NCBI GenBank assembly: GCA_965247535.1
Contig: OZ252018.1
Location: forward strand, 310,001 to 374,000
Direction: 5' to 3'
Length of the DNA: 64,000 nt
From: JAPPHY01 sp965247535
GTDB taxonomy: Bacteria > Chloroflexota > Dehalococcoidia > Lucifugimonadales > UBA2985
Positions 24,663-33,776 of this stretch are shown piece by piece. Position 1 is the stretch's first letter; every line of letters begins with the position of its first letter. The position numbers were made by a program, and so were the translations under genes. The notes beneath the pieces are model-generated. The model was not told the DNA's origin. It searched no databases and saw nothing but the letters and a program-made list of their open reading frames with translations.

Positions 24663-25874
24663 CTACGCCATGCCGTACAGAGCAATGGCTTGGAAGTCCA
24701 CCGCCACCGATAGTTCCCCTGCCCGGTCGCCTTCGAGTGTTAGAAACCCCATTTCGGCCAACCGCGTGAACTCTCTGACCAGGGTACGCCTGGTCACCGT
24801 GGCGTAGGCACCGCGGATGTACCCGGATCGCCCCAGTTCCTCAAGCGAGACGCTCCGGGACTGGCTGGCGGAAAATGGATCCGTGGGTTCCGTTGCGTCC
24901 AACAGGTGTAGCAGAAGCCCCAACTCACGCCGGTTGAGCCGGCGCCGCCTCTCGCTGACCTTGGCGTCGTGACTGGCCGTCAGCATTTGCCTGTACATCA
25001 CGCGGTTGACCTTGGCCTTGATGAAGTTGTTGATGCCCTCAAGCTCCTCGGCGAATCCCCTCACGCCAAACTCTACGAAGTCCATGAGTTCGAAGCATCT
25101 TGGGAAACGTCTCGCCTGCTGGAGCAGGGTCTTGTACTGATCACCGTTGCGATAGAAAAAGTTGGACAAGCCGTAGAAGCCGTGAACGTTGTAGCCGTGC
25201 CGGTACAGGATGCCGGACTCCAGCAACCGCGACACGCGGCCATTGCCGGCGCCGAAGGGGTGGATGGTAACCAGGAAGAAGTGGGCCAGCAGCGCCTGTA
25301 TGACAGGATGCTCGCTCCACATACGGCGGGAGTTCGCGAAGGCTATCAGTTGCTCCATTAACTCAGTCAGCCTTTCGTGAGGCGCGCCCAGGTGTACGCC
25401 GCCCAGCTCCGGCGAGCCCACCTGCACGGACCCAGTGCGGAGGGCGCCGGGGACGCTGTTGTCCTCGTCCGAGCCGCGCGTTATCTCGCGGTGCATGGTC
25501 AGGATGTCGCCCAGGCTCACGGGCGCGGAGCCGGGCGCGAATCGCTTCTTCACCCACTCCTGCGCGCGGGAGGCGTTCCTGATTTGCGCCTGCTCGCGGG
25601 ATTGGATGCCGGAGGGCGCATCCGCCTGCAGGTCGGCCATGAGGATCTGATTGGCCACCTCCAGCTCGGAGAGGGGGTTGCCCTCCAGCGCAGTGGTGCC
25701 GTATACGGCCCTCACGCGGTTGAGCCTGTCCAGTCCTTCTCTCCACTCCGGCGCCAGGACAAGGTGGTCCGCGGATAGATGCAGTGCCTCAATGGCGATT
25801 AGAGCGTTGCTCAGGCGGCTGGCCTCAAGGCGATAATCGAAGCGAAACTCCTCCCAAAATCTTCGGGCGTTCAA
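24663..25874 (-). CDS. Fic-domain protein (probable AMP-transferase, self-inhibited class)
   Basis: 403 residues from a TTG start with GGGAG five bases upstream. The Fic active-site loop is H205-PFGAGNGR-213, a full HPFx(D/E)GN(G/K)R-type motif with Ala at the acidic position. An N-terminal inhibitory helix motif T60-x3-E64-G65 is present, so this is the class whose own Glu blocks ATP. The C-terminal 100 residues (RRELGLLLHLL, SLEELGRSGYIRG, TLVREFTRLAEMGFLTLEG) look like a winged helix, so it may bind DNA. Fic enzymes usually attach AMP to hydroxyl side chains. The gap-side promoter is bracketed by repeats (see 25892-26042). Replacement of the usual Asp/Glu in the loop by Ala209 could alter activity. 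Confidence 0.88.
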   Translation of the reverse strand: MNARRFWEEFRFDYRLEASRLSNALIAIEALHLSADHLVLAPEWREGLDRLNRVRAVYGTTALEGNPLSELEVANQILMADLQADAPSGIQSREQAQIRNASRAQEWVKKRFAPGSAPVSLGDILTMHREITRGSDEDNSVPGALRTGSVQVGSPELGGVHLGAPHERLTELMEQLIAFANSRRMWSEHPVIQALLAHFFLVTIHPFGAGNGRVSRLLESGILYRHGYNVHGFYGLSNFFYRNGDQYKTLLQQARRFPRCFELMDFVEFGVRGFAEELEGINNFIKAKVNRVMYRQMLTASHDAKVSERRRRLNRRELGLLLHLLDATEPTDPFSASQSRSVSLEELGRSGYIRGAYATVTRRTLVREFTRLAEMGFLTLEGDRAGELSVAVDFQAIALYGMA

Positions 25875-25891
25875 GCTTCTCCCATTTTGTT

Positions 25892-25931
25892 TGACACACT
25901 ATGTGGCACGCTTCCTGACACACTATCTGGC
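25892..25931. repeat. 12-bp tandem repeat array A in the fic leader
   Basis: Units TGACACACTATG, TGGCACGCTTCC, TGACACACTATC and a partial TGGC, fixed 12-bp period, starting at 25892. The consensus shared with array B is TGRCRCRCTAWN. It lies between the predicted fic transcription start and the fic start codon. Confidence 0.75.
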
Positions 25932-25959
25932 TGGTAGTTCGCAACTAATCTACGCCTGT

Positions 25960-25989
25960 ATTGTACTGAGATTCATACATCTTGGTCAA
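25960..25989 (-). promoter_or_regulatory. Promoter of fic
   Basis: On the minus strand, TTGACC (25989-25984), an 18-nt spacer and TACAAT (25965-25960). The predicted start near 25953 leaves a leader of about 80 nt that carries array A. Array B begins 6 nt upstream of the -35 box. Confidence 0.65.
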
Positions 25990-25994
25990 GTAGT

Positions 25995-26042
25995 TGGCGC
26001 GCTAAGTGACAGGATCCGTGGCGCGCTATTTGACGCACTAAG
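25995..26042. repeat. 12-bp tandem repeat array B upstream of the fic promoter
   Basis: Four 12-bp units TGGCGCGCTAAG, TGACAGGATCCG, TGGCGCGCTATT, TGACGCACTAAG. As in array A, the best-matching units are 24 bp apart. It lies between the divergent fic and nfeD promoters. Iteron-like spacing suggests binding of a protein on one DNA face. Confidence 0.75.
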
Positions 26043-26122
26043 GTAACGCCCGGTTCCTTGTGCCGTGAGCCGCCTCCGGTAGCAACGCGCGGGCGTGTTC
26101 CTCCTCCCCCCGCCCCCGCGCG

Positions 26123-26151
26123 TTGACCGCTTGCGGAGTTGCGCCCATAAT
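26123..26151 (+). promoter_or_regulatory. Promoter of the nfeD-slipin pair
   Basis: TTGACC at 26123-26128, 17-nt spacer, CATAAT at 26146-26151. The expected start near 26158 lies just before the chosen TTG start of the NfeD gene, which argues against the longer reading frame opening at 26095. Confidence 0.6.
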
Positions 26152-26169
26152 GGAGGTTGGGGGTGCATC

Positions 26170-27567
26170 TTGATCAATCCGGGTCCCAAGCGCTTTGGTG
26201 GCGCCGGCAGGACGGCAAGGTCGGGCGCGCCCACGGCGAGCGCCAGGCCGGCTCTGCGACTGGTGGTGCTGTTCCTGTCGCTCGTGGCGCTGCTGCTTGG
26301 CCTCAGTGGCGCGGCGATGGGCCAGTCCCGGCACTTCGCCTACGTCGAGATTGAGGATGTCATCAACCCCACCATAGCCGGCTACCTAGAGCGCGCGGTG
26401 GAGCACGCCGAAGAGAGCGGCGCGGAGCTGATCATCGTGCGGCTGGACACACCCGGAGGATTCCTGAGCTCAACGCGTGACATGGTCACCGCACTCCTCG
26501 AGGCCAACGTGCCGTCCGTGGTCTACGTGGCGCCCGGAGGGGCGCACGCGGCATCGGCGGGCACCTTCATCACGGCCGCGGCCACTGTCGCCGTCATGGC
26601 TCCCGGCACCAACATCGGCGCGGCGAGTCCTGTCGGCTCAGGCGGCGAGGAGCTGCCCGAGACCATCAAGAGCAAGGCAACCGAGGACGCCGCAGCGCTC
26701 ATGAGGGACATCGCCGAGAGGCGGGGCCGCAACAGCGAGGCACTGGAGGCAACCGTGCTGGATGCCGTCGCCTACAGCTCGCAGGAAGCCGTCGCGCTGG
26801 GCATCGCCGACTTCACGGCCGACGACCTGGACGACGTGCTGGACCAGCTTCACGGCATGAGCGTGGAAACACCCACAGGCGACGTGACCCTGGACACGGA
26901 GGGCCTGGAGCTGCGCCGACTGGGCCTGACTCTGGCGGAGCGGTTCATTCTGTTCCTGTCGGAGCCCAACGTCTACTTCATTCTCATCACCCTGGGCGGC
27001 CTTGGTCTTGTGGTAGAGCTGTTCAACCCGGGCATGGTTGTGCCGGGCGTGGTGGGTGCAATGTGCCTGCTGCTGGCCTTCGTGGCCACGGGCAACCTCC
27101 CGATAAACTGGGCGGGATTCGCATTCCTGGCTCTGGCTCTGCTGCTATTGTATTTGGAGGTCCAGGTTGCGGGCATCGGTCTGCTGGGCATCGGCGCGGT
27201 GGTGAGCTTCGTCGTCGGAGGGCTGCTGCTGTTCAACCCTTCCAGTCCGCCCTCGCCAACACTTCCGGGCTTCAGCGTAAACCTGTGGGTGGTGCTGGCT
27301 ACGGCGGCGCTGCTGCTCGGCGGCGGGGGCTGGGTCCTCACCTCAGTGGTCAGGTCGCGGGACGACACCAACGTCCCCGTTGTCGATAGCATGGTTGGGC
27401 AGATGGGCACCGTGGTCTCGGATCTGGTGCCGAGGGGCACGGTGCGCCTGGCAAGCGAGGTGTGGACCGCCATCGCCGATGACGACCAGGACATTGGCAC
27501 CGGCGAGCGGGTAAGGGTGGTTGGCATGGAGGGACTGTCCCTCCGTGTGTCCAAGCTGAGAGACTAA
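26170..27567 (+). CDS. NfeD-family membrane serine protease (ClpP class)
   Basis: About 465 residues from a TTG chosen because the promoter ends at 26151; the exact start is uncertain. After a basic N terminus comes a signal-like segment (LRLVVLFLSLVALLLGLSGAA). The protease domain follows with RLDTPGGFLSSTRDMV, the probable nucleophile Ser129 in HAASAGTFI, and a candidate Lys partner near 167-169. Then come four to five membrane segments, and a C-terminal OB-like NfeD domain (MVGQMGTVVSDLVPRGTV). NfeD proteases pair with stomatin-like proteins in membrane quality control. The slipin gene follows by 20 nt. Confidence 0.88.
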   Translation: MINPGPKRFGGAGRTARSGAPTASARPALRLVVLFLSLVALLLGLSGAAMGQSRHFAYVEIEDVINPTIAGYLERAVEHAEESGAELIIVRLDTPGGFLSSTRDMVTALLEANVPSVVYVAPGGAHAASAGTFITAAATVAVMAPGTNIGAASPVGSGGEELPETIKSKATEDAAALMRDIAERRGRNSEALEATVLDAVAYSSQEAVALGIADFTADDLDDVLDQLHGMSVETPTGDVTLDTEGLELRRLGLTLAERFILFLSEPNVYFILITLGGLGLVVELFNPGMVVPGVVGAMCLLLAFVATGNLPINWAGFAFLALALLLLYLEVQVAGIGLLGIGAVVSFVVGGLLLFNPSSPPSPTLPGFSVNLWVVLATAALLLGGGGWVLTSVVRSRDDTNVPVVDSMVGQMGTVVSDLVPRGTVRLASEVWTAIADDDQDIGTGERVRVVGMEGLSLRVSKLRD

Positions 27568-27587
27568 GCAACTATAGGAGGAGCATC

Positions 27588-28463
27588 ATGGTATTCTGGC
27601 GAATCGTAAGGCAGTACGAGCGGATGGTGATACTGCGATGGGGCAAGTTCATGAACGTGCGAGGCCCCGGCCTCAGGGTGGTGATTCCCTTCGTGGACCA
27701 GCCCTACAAGGTGGACCTGCGGGAACAGGTGGACAGAGTGCCCACGCAGAAGTACATCACCTCCGACAACGTGGTGGTGGACATGGACTTCGTGATCTAC
27801 TATCGGGTGCTGCCGGACAACGAAGAGGTGCGCAAGGCCATCGTGGATATCGAGAACTACCGCGTGGCGACCATCAACCTGTCCTTTGCCACGCTCAGGG
27901 CGGTGATAGGCTCCACCTCGCTCTCGGAGGCGCTCTCTGAACGCGAGAGGATACGCGACCAGCTCCAGGTGAGGATGGACGAGGTCACGGGACGCTGGGG
28001 CATCAAGGTGAGCCAGGTGGAGATCAACGAGATAGACCCGCCGCCGGGCGTGAAGGCCGCGATGGAGCGAGAGAAGTCCGCAGCGGCCATCAAGACCGCC
28101 GAGATCACGGAATCGGAGGGCGCGCGGCAGGCTGCCATCAACCGCGCGGAGGGCGAGAAGCAGGGGGCCATCCTGCGCGCGGAGGGCTCACGGCAGTCGG
28201 AGATACTGAATGCGGAGGGCGACCAGCAGGCCGCCATACTGCGCGCGGACGGCTTCAGCACGGCGCTGGACCGGATCAACTCCGTGGCTCAGCAGGCCGA
28301 CGGCCGTACGATGAGCCTCCAGTACTTCGAAACGCTGAAGCAGCTGGGAGGCAGTCCCGCTACCAAGTTCATATTCCCGATGGAGTTCACGAGCATGCTC
28401 CAGTCGTTCGTGAGCTCAGCCACGGCGCGCACGAATGGCGGGGACGGCGCGGACAGCAGCTAG
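27588..28463 (+). CDS. Slipin (stomatin/prohibitin-like SPFH protein)
   Basis: 291 residues. The SPFH domain is RQYERMVILRWGKFMNVRGPGL, PFVDQPYKVDLREQ, YITSDNVVVDMDFVIYYRV and so on, followed by a long helical coiled segment with AEGEKQGAILRAEG-type repeats. It lacks a strong N-terminal membrane helix, so attachment may be through NfeD or a short segment. Partner of the preceding NfeD protease; AGGAGG ribosome site. Its TAG stop overlaps that of recG on the other strand. Confidence 0.92.
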   Translation: MVFWRIVRQYERMVILRWGKFMNVRGPGLRVVIPFVDQPYKVDLREQVDRVPTQKYITSDNVVVDMDFVIYYRVLPDNEEVRKAIVDIENYRVATINLSFATLRAVIGSTSLSEALSERERIRDQLQVRMDEVTGRWGIKVSQVEINEIDPPPGVKAAMEREKSAAAIKTAEITESEGARQAAINRAEGEKQGAILRAEGSRQSEILNAEGDQQAAILRADGFSTALDRINSVAQQADGRTMSLQYFETLKQLGGSPATKFIFPMEFTSMLQSFVSSATARTNGGDGADSS

Positions 28464-30901
28464 CTGATCTCGCCGTGCGGAGACGCAGCGGCGAAGCGAG
28501 TCAGCTCTTGCGCCAGGGCGCGATGGTCCGGGCTCTCCAGGGCCGGATCGTCGCGCAGCAGCGCGGCAGCTTCCTGGCGCGCCATGGACAGCAGGTCCTG
28601 GTCGGACAGGCGGGCCATGCGCAGGTCCGGCAGGCCGCTCTGGCGTGTGCCGAAGTAGTCGCCCGGGCCGCGGAATCGCAGGTCCTCCTCGGCGACGGCG
28701 AAACCGTCCGACACCTGCTCCATGACCTCCAGCCGCTCCCTTGCCTCGGCCGAGGGGTAGTCCGACATGAGCATGCAGTAGCTGGCGTGCTCGCCCCGGC
28801 CCACGCGGCCGCGGAACTGGTGAAGCTGCGCCAGACCGAACCGGTCCGCCCCGTCGATTAGGATGACGCTTGCGTTCCGGTTGTCTATGCCCACTTCCAC
28901 AACGGGCGTGGAAACCAGCACGTCAAGCTCGCCGCGTTGGAACCGGCCCATGACGTCCTCCTTGTCGCGGAGCGGCAACCGGCCGTGCAGCAGGCCGAGT
29001 GTCAGGTCCGGAAACACCTCCGTCGATAGGCGGTGGAACTCGGTTGTGGCCGCCCGCGTCTGCAGCACGTCCGACTCCTCGATGAGCGGGCAGACCACGA
29101 AGGTCTGCCTGCCGAGTGCGACCTGCCGCCGCACGAACTCGTAGGCGTCGCGTCGCCGTTCGGGGGCCACATTGTACGTCCGAATCGGCTGACGCCCCGG
29201 CGGCTGCTCGTTGAGCACCGACAGATCGAGGTCGCCGTACAGAGTGAGCGCCAGCGAGCGCGGTATGGGCGTGGCGGACATGACCAGCAGATGCGGCGTC
29301 TCGCCTTTGTGGCGCAGGGAAGCGCGCTGCATGACGCCAAAGCGGTGCTGCTCGTCCACAACGGCCAGCCCCAGACGCGGCAGGTCCGCGTTCTGCTGCA
29401 GTAGCGCATGCGTGCCAACCACCATGTCAAGTGCTCCCTGTGACATCATGGCCTGGATCTCACGCTTCTGCCTTGCAGGCTGGCTGCCCAGCAGCAGACC
29501 CAGCGATACAGGGCGCGGCAGCGAAGGGAGTTCGAAGGTGAGCAGGGCGTCGCCGTCCGCGGATGAGCCAGCGCCCTTGACCAGCTCGGCGATGCTGCGG
29601 AAGTGCTGCAGCGCAAGAATCTCCGTAGGGGCCATGAATGCCCCCTGCCGGTCGTTTGCGACGGCCGACAGCAGGGCCGCGAGCGCCACGACCGTCTTGC
29701 CGCTGCCCACGTCGCCCTGGAGCAGGCGGCTCATTGGCCGTTCGCCCTCCATGTCGGACAGGATCTCGTCTAGGGCCTTTCCCTGGGCGGATGTGAGCGA
29801 GAACGGCAGGCGCGAGGTGAGGGCGTCAAGCACGCCTTGGTCGCGGCTGAGAGGAGGCGCGCCGCCCGACTCGCGCCACTCCCTGCGCCGCGAGAAGACG
29901 AACATCTGCATGATGAACAGCTCGTCGAAGGCGAGGCGGCGCCGGGCCATGTCCTGGCTCTCGGGGTCCTGCGGGTAGTGCGCCTGCCGGATGGCCTGTG
30001 CGAGTGGGAGCAGACCGGTCCGTTGCCGCATCGTCTCCGGGAGCGGGTCTTCGAGGAGGCTGCCCCAGCCGTCCAGCGCTGCCTTCACCAGACGCCGGAG
30101 GTTGCGCGGCGTCAGCCCGTCCGTGAGCGGATAGACGGGCACCAAGCCGCCGGTGTGGATCATGTCCTCGGCGCTCTGCATCGGCTCGTACTCCGGCGAC
30201 TGCATGACCGGCGCGTCGCGGAAGAGCGTGACCCTCCCGCTTAGCGCCAGGCGTGTGCCGGGCCTTAGACGCTTGGCGAGGTGCGGCTGATTGAACCAGA
30301 CCACCCGCAGGTTGCCGGTATCGTCGCCCACCACCGCCTCGGTGGAGCGCATTCTTCCTCCGAGCATGGTCTCGCGGGCCTCCCAGACGCTGACGGCCAC
30401 AGTCTGGTCGGATTCCATCCTAAGGTTGGCGACGCTGCAGAGGCTGCCGAAGTCGTTGTGACGCCGCGGGAACAGGTACAGCAGGTCTCTGATGGACGTT
30501 ACGCCCAGCTTCCTGAGCCTGCCGGCGATTGCGGTTGAGACCCTGGGCAGGACTTCAACCGAGGAAGTGAGCGAACGTTCCTGTTCCCCGCTGGGGCGTC
30601 GCGGCCTGGCGGCGCGGGCCGTGCGCGCGGGTGTGGCGGCGCGGCGCTGAACGGCCGGTGCGGTGGCCGCGCCGTCGCCATCGAGCAGCGTGAGGGTGTC
30701 GTCGAGCCAACTGCTGCGCTGGTCGGCGGACATGGAGGCGTAGCCCGGGCGCGGGAGTCGAATGGGATGCTGGTCAGGCAGCCGGTCGAGCCATCGCGCA
30801 AGGAAGCCGTCCAGGCCGCCGACGACCGCGGTGTCGCGGCAGCCCTTCTGCCTCTCCAGTGCGAGGATCTTCCTCAGCGTTACCAGTTCACTGCTAGTCA
30901 T
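28460..30901 (-). CDS. recG: ATP-dependent DNA helicase RecG
   Basis: About 813 residues from the ATG giving MTSSELVTLRKIL; an upstream ATG at 31027 would add 42 low-complexity residues. RecG remodels stalled forks and Holliday junctions. The wedge OB domain is around YLFPRRHNDFG. Helicase motifs are LLQGDVGSGKTVVAL (I), VVDEQHRFGV (II, DEQH), MSATPIPRSLALTLYG (III), VEVGIDNRNASVILIDGADRFG in part (V) and HQFRGRVGRGEHASYC (VI). Residues about 95-145 form a variable Arg/Ala-rich linker. It is convergent with the slipin gene. Confidence 0.95.
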   Translation of the reverse strand: MTSSELVTLRKILALERQKGCRDTAVVGGLDGFLARWLDRLPDQHPIRLPRPGYASMSADQRSSWLDDTLTLLDGDGAATAPAVQRRAATPARTARAARPRRPSGEQERSLTSSVEVLPRVSTAIAGRLRKLGVTSIRDLLYLFPRRHNDFGSLCSVANLRMESDQTVAVSVWEARETMLGGRMRSTEAVVGDDTGNLRVVWFNQPHLAKRLRPGTRLALSGRVTLFRDAPVMQSPEYEPMQSAEDMIHTGGLVPVYPLTDGLTPRNLRRLVKAALDGWGSLLEDPLPETMRQRTGLLPLAQAIRQAHYPQDPESQDMARRRLAFDELFIMQMFVFSRRREWRESGGAPPLSRDQGVLDALTSRLPFSLTSAQGKALDEILSDMEGERPMSRLLQGDVGSGKTVVALAALLSAVANDRQGAFMAPTEILALQHFRSIAELVKGAGSSADGDALLTFELPSLPRPVSLGLLLGSQPARQKREIQAMMSQGALDMVVGTHALLQQNADLPRLGLAVVDEQHRFGVMQRASLRHKGETPHLLVMSATPIPRSLALTLYGDLDLSVLNEQPPGRQPIRTYNVAPERRRDAYEFVRRQVALGRQTFVVCPLIEESDVLQTRAATTEFHRLSTEVFPDLTLGLLHGRLPLRDKEDVMGRFQRGELDVLVSTPVVEVGIDNRNASVILIDGADRFGLAQLHQFRGRVGRGEHASYCMLMSDYPSAEARERLEVMEQVSDGFAVAEEDLRFRGPGDYFGTRQSGLPDLRMARLSDQDLLSMARQEAAALLRDDPALESPDHRALAQELTRFAAASPHGEIS

Positions 30902-31143
30902 GGTTCTCGGTTTGGGGGCTATCTGATGCCGGTGGGCGCCTGCGTTCACGCGTTGGCGTCCGTTGCTCGTGTTGTCTCCGCAAGGCAGTCGGGGCCGTCT
31001 TGCCGCACTCGAAGACTGCGTCCGCACGGGTCTTCTCCGGCGAGACCGCGGGGCGCGTCAAGCGTCTGCTCTGGTTCCCGACAGGCGAGGCGCAGCCATT
31101 CCTCTGCGAGTGGCGGGGTGTGAAGCCGCGGAAACCACCGCTG

Positions 31144-31998
31144 TTAGCCTCTCGTCAGCAACGCCACGCCCAGCACCTGTGGCCCCAGGTAGGTGCCCAC
31201 CACGGGGCCCAGCTGGCTGACGAACACGTCGCCGGTTGGGTGCAGTGGCCGGAGCCTTTCGGCAAGGGCGTGCCCCTCGTTCGGTGTGGTCGTGTAGGCC
31301 ACGGCAAGGTCTGCCAGCGGGGCGTGCTCCCTCGCGATCTCGTACAGCCGGCGCGTGCCCCGGGCGCGATTGCGCGCACGCTCCAGGGGGTGCGCCTCGC
31401 CGTCGCGAATTGTCAGCAGCGGCTTGACCTGCAGCAGCGAGCCCACGAACGCCTGGGCCTTCCCGATTCGCCCACCCTTCTCCAGGTAGCGAAGCGTGTC
31501 CAGCAGCCCGAAGAAGCCGGCCCTCACGGTGGCCTCCCGCGCAGCGCGCAGCACTTCATCCACGTCTCCGCCCGACTGCGCGGCCCGCGCCGCCGCGATG
31601 ACCACCATCGCCAGCCCAAGCGAGGCCTGAAGCGAGTCAACCGTCTCCACGCGGGTGTCGCTTTGCAGCTGCTGCCTCGCCTGCTCGGCGGAGTTCAGCG
31701 TGCCGCTAAGCTTGCCGGACACGTGAATGGAGACGATACCGTCGGAGTCCTCGCGGAGCGACTCGTAGGTCTCCAGGAAGTCGCCTACAGATGGCTGTGA
31801 CGTGGTGGGAAGGTTGGGGCTGCTCACCAGCATGGCGTAGAACTGGTCCGGTGAGATGTCCACGCCGTCGCGGTAGACCTCCGCGCCGAAGTGCACGTTC
31901 AGCGGGACGACGGTTATGCCCAGCTCCTGCGCAAGGGCCGGAGGAAGGTCTGCGGTGCTGTCCGTAACGACTCTGACGGTCAAGGGGCTGCTCCTCAC
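31144..31998 (-). CDS. DegV-family fatty-acid-binding protein (FakB)
   Basis: 284 residues, family length. DegV/FakB proteins bind a fatty acid and present it to the kinase FakA. Marks are VVTDSTADLPPALAQELGI, PTTSQPSVGDFLETYE, IHVSGKLSGTLNSAEQA and VDSLQASLGLAMVV. The GTG start overlaps the stop of the upstream kinase gene as GTGA, so the pair is co-translated and very likely works together. Confidence 0.92.
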   Translation of the reverse strand: MRSSPLTVRVVTDSTADLPPALAQELGITVVPLNVHFGAEVYRDGVDISPDQFYAMLVSSPNLPTTSQPSVGDFLETYESLREDSDGIVSIHVSGKLSGTLNSAEQARQQLQSDTRVETVDSLQASLGLAMVVIAAARAAQSGGDVDEVLRAAREATVRAGFFGLLDTLRYLEKGGRIGKAQAFVGSLLQVKPLLTIRDGEAHPLERARNRARGTRRLYEIAREHAPLADLAVAYTTTPNEGHALAERLRPLHPTGDVFVSQLGPVVGTYLGPQVLGVALLTRG

Positions 31999-33686
31999 TC
32001 CACGGATACGATGTAATTGTAGTGCGGTTGTCCGCCGAACACCACCTCCACCTCTACGTCGGGGAACTGCTCCCGGATGGCATCTCCCGCGGCCTCTGCC
32101 TCTTCCTCCTGCGTACCCGCGCCCCAGAAGAGCGTGACAATCGATCCGGGCTCGGCCTGCGCCATGCCCACCAGCTCGGCGAGAACGGCGGATGCGTCGT
32201 CGCCTGAGGTCACCAGGCGGCGCTCCAGGAGTCCCATGAGCTGCCCCGCCGACACGCTGACGCCGCCAAGCTCGGCATCGCGCTGCGCCGGGCCCACGGC
32301 CCCCGAGACCACGCCTTCGAAGGCGTCCCTCATGGCGCTCACGTTGGCCTCGAAGTCCTCCAACTCGTTGAAGGCCAGCAGCGCCGCCACGCCCTGCGGT
32401 ATGCTCGCGGTGGGCACAACCGCCACCTCGCGAGTGGCCAGAGAGCCGGCCTGCTCAGCTGCCGCCACTATGTTGGGGTTGTTGGGCAGCAGAATGACCC
32501 GCTCAGCGCCGGCCTCTTCCACGGCGTCCAGGATCTCCTGCGTGCTGGGGTTCATGGTGTCGCCGCCGGACAGCACGCGACCGGCGCCGCTGCCCAGAAA
32601 CAGGTCGGTGAGGCCCTCGCCGCTGGCCACGGCCACGACGGCAAGGGGGCGCAGCGGCTGCTCCTGCCTGCGCGCCGCGACGAACCGCCGGTGCTGCTCG
32701 TCCATGTTCTCGATGCTCACCTGCGCGAGTGTGCCGAGGGACGCGCCGCAGCTGATGGCAGGGCCGGGGTTCTCGGCGTGCACGTGCACTCTCACCACGC
32801 TACCGCCGCCGATGACCACGGTGGAGGCCGCCACCGGCTCCAATGCCGCGCGGACGGCGTCCGCCGACAGGCTCTCGCCCTCGATGACGAACTGCGTGCA
32901 GTAGCCGTAAATCTCGTCCTCGGTGCTGGCGATGAAGCCCTCGCTCACGGCCTGCTCGCCGGCCGTGCCGCTGTCCAGCACGGGAGCCGGGAACTCGCTG
33001 GGCGCCGGCTCCTCGCCGCGCAGGCCTGCCAGGGCGCCCTCCATGATCACCGACAGGCCAAGGCCCCCTGCGTCCACCACTCCGGCTTCTCGCAGCACCG
33101 GGAGGAGCGTGGGCGTCCGCGCCACGGACTCCCGGGACGCCAGGCAGGCGGCCTCCCACGTGGCGAGCACGTCGCCGCCGCTGCCTGCGGTCTGCTGCGC
33201 AGCCTCCGCCAGGTCGCGGATGACCGTCAGCATGGTGCCCTCCACGGGCTTGGCGACCGCGCCGTAGGCGGCTGTACAGGCCTCCTGCAGCGCTGCGGCG
33301 AGGTCGCGGCCGTCCCACTGCTCCTTGCCCTCCAGGCTGCCGGTAAGGCCGCGCAGGAACTGGGCCAGGATGACGCCGCTGTTGCCCCGCGAGCCGCGCA
33401 GGGCGGCGTCGGAGATGGCGGAGAGGATGGAGGACGACGCGGCGCCGAGAGCGGAGGGATTGTCCTCCAGCGCCTTCATCGTCAGGAACATGTTGATGCC
33501 GGTATCGCCGTCGGGCACTGGGAAAACGTTCAGGGCGTTGATGGCCTCAACGCGCGATTCCAGCGCCATGCGGCCATGCGCCAGGATGCGCTGCAGCCCG
33601 TGCGGATCCAGGTAGCCGGTTGCCGACTCAGTGACCCTTTCCATGCGCTCTTCCAAGGGGCCGGGCATTGCCAAACTCGCCGTCAT
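31995..33686 (-). CDS. fakA: DAK-like fatty acid kinase (FakA/YloV)
   Basis: 563 residues. The N-terminal DhaL-like nucleotide domain has NVFPVPDGDTGINMF, ALRGSRGNSGVILAQF and KPVEGTMLTVIRDLAE. A central linker and C-terminal domain with VLLPNNPNI follow. FakA phosphorylates FakB-bound fatty acids to acyl phosphates for phospholipid synthesis. It is divergent from rpmB, an arrangement (rpmB next to yloV) also seen in Firmicutes. Confidence 0.93.
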   Translation of the reverse strand: MTASLAMPGPLEERMERVTESATGYLDPHGLQRILAHGRMALESRVEAINALNVFPVPDGDTGINMFLTMKALEDNPSALGAASSSILSAISDAALRGSRGNSGVILAQFLRGLTGSLEGKEQWDGRDLAAALQEACTAAYGAVAKPVEGTMLTVIRDLAEAAQQTAGSGGDVLATWEAACLASRESVARTPTLLPVLREAGVVDAGGLGLSVIMEGALAGLRGEEPAPSEFPAPVLDSGTAGEQAVSEGFIASTEDEIYGYCTQFVIEGESLSADAVRAALEPVAASTVVIGGGSVVRVHVHAENPGPAISCGASLGTLAQVSIENMDEQHRRFVAARRQEQPLRPLAVVAVASGEGLTDLFLGSGAGRVLSGGDTMNPSTQEILDAVEEAGAERVILLPNNPNIVAAAEQAGSLATREVAVVPTASIPQGVAALLAFNELEDFEANVSAMRDAFEGVVSGAVGPAQRDAELGGVSVSAGQLMGLLERRLVTSGDDASAVLAELVGMAQAEPGSIVTLFWGAGTQEEEAEAAGDAIREQFPDVEVEVVFGGQPHYNYIVSVE

Positions 33687-33776
33687 CTGGTAGTCTAAGC
33701 CCTCGGATTGTACTTAATCCCCGCGGGTACGTCAAAGCAGGCGCAGACGACGGGCCCGCTCGGCGAGAGATAAGAA

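Noticed and set aside
25892..26042. The 12-bp repeats as a CRISPR array or plasmid-type origin
   Set aside because: Units are too short and contiguous for CRISPR, and no Rep gene or AT-rich region for an origin is present; the position around the fic promoter fits regulation better.
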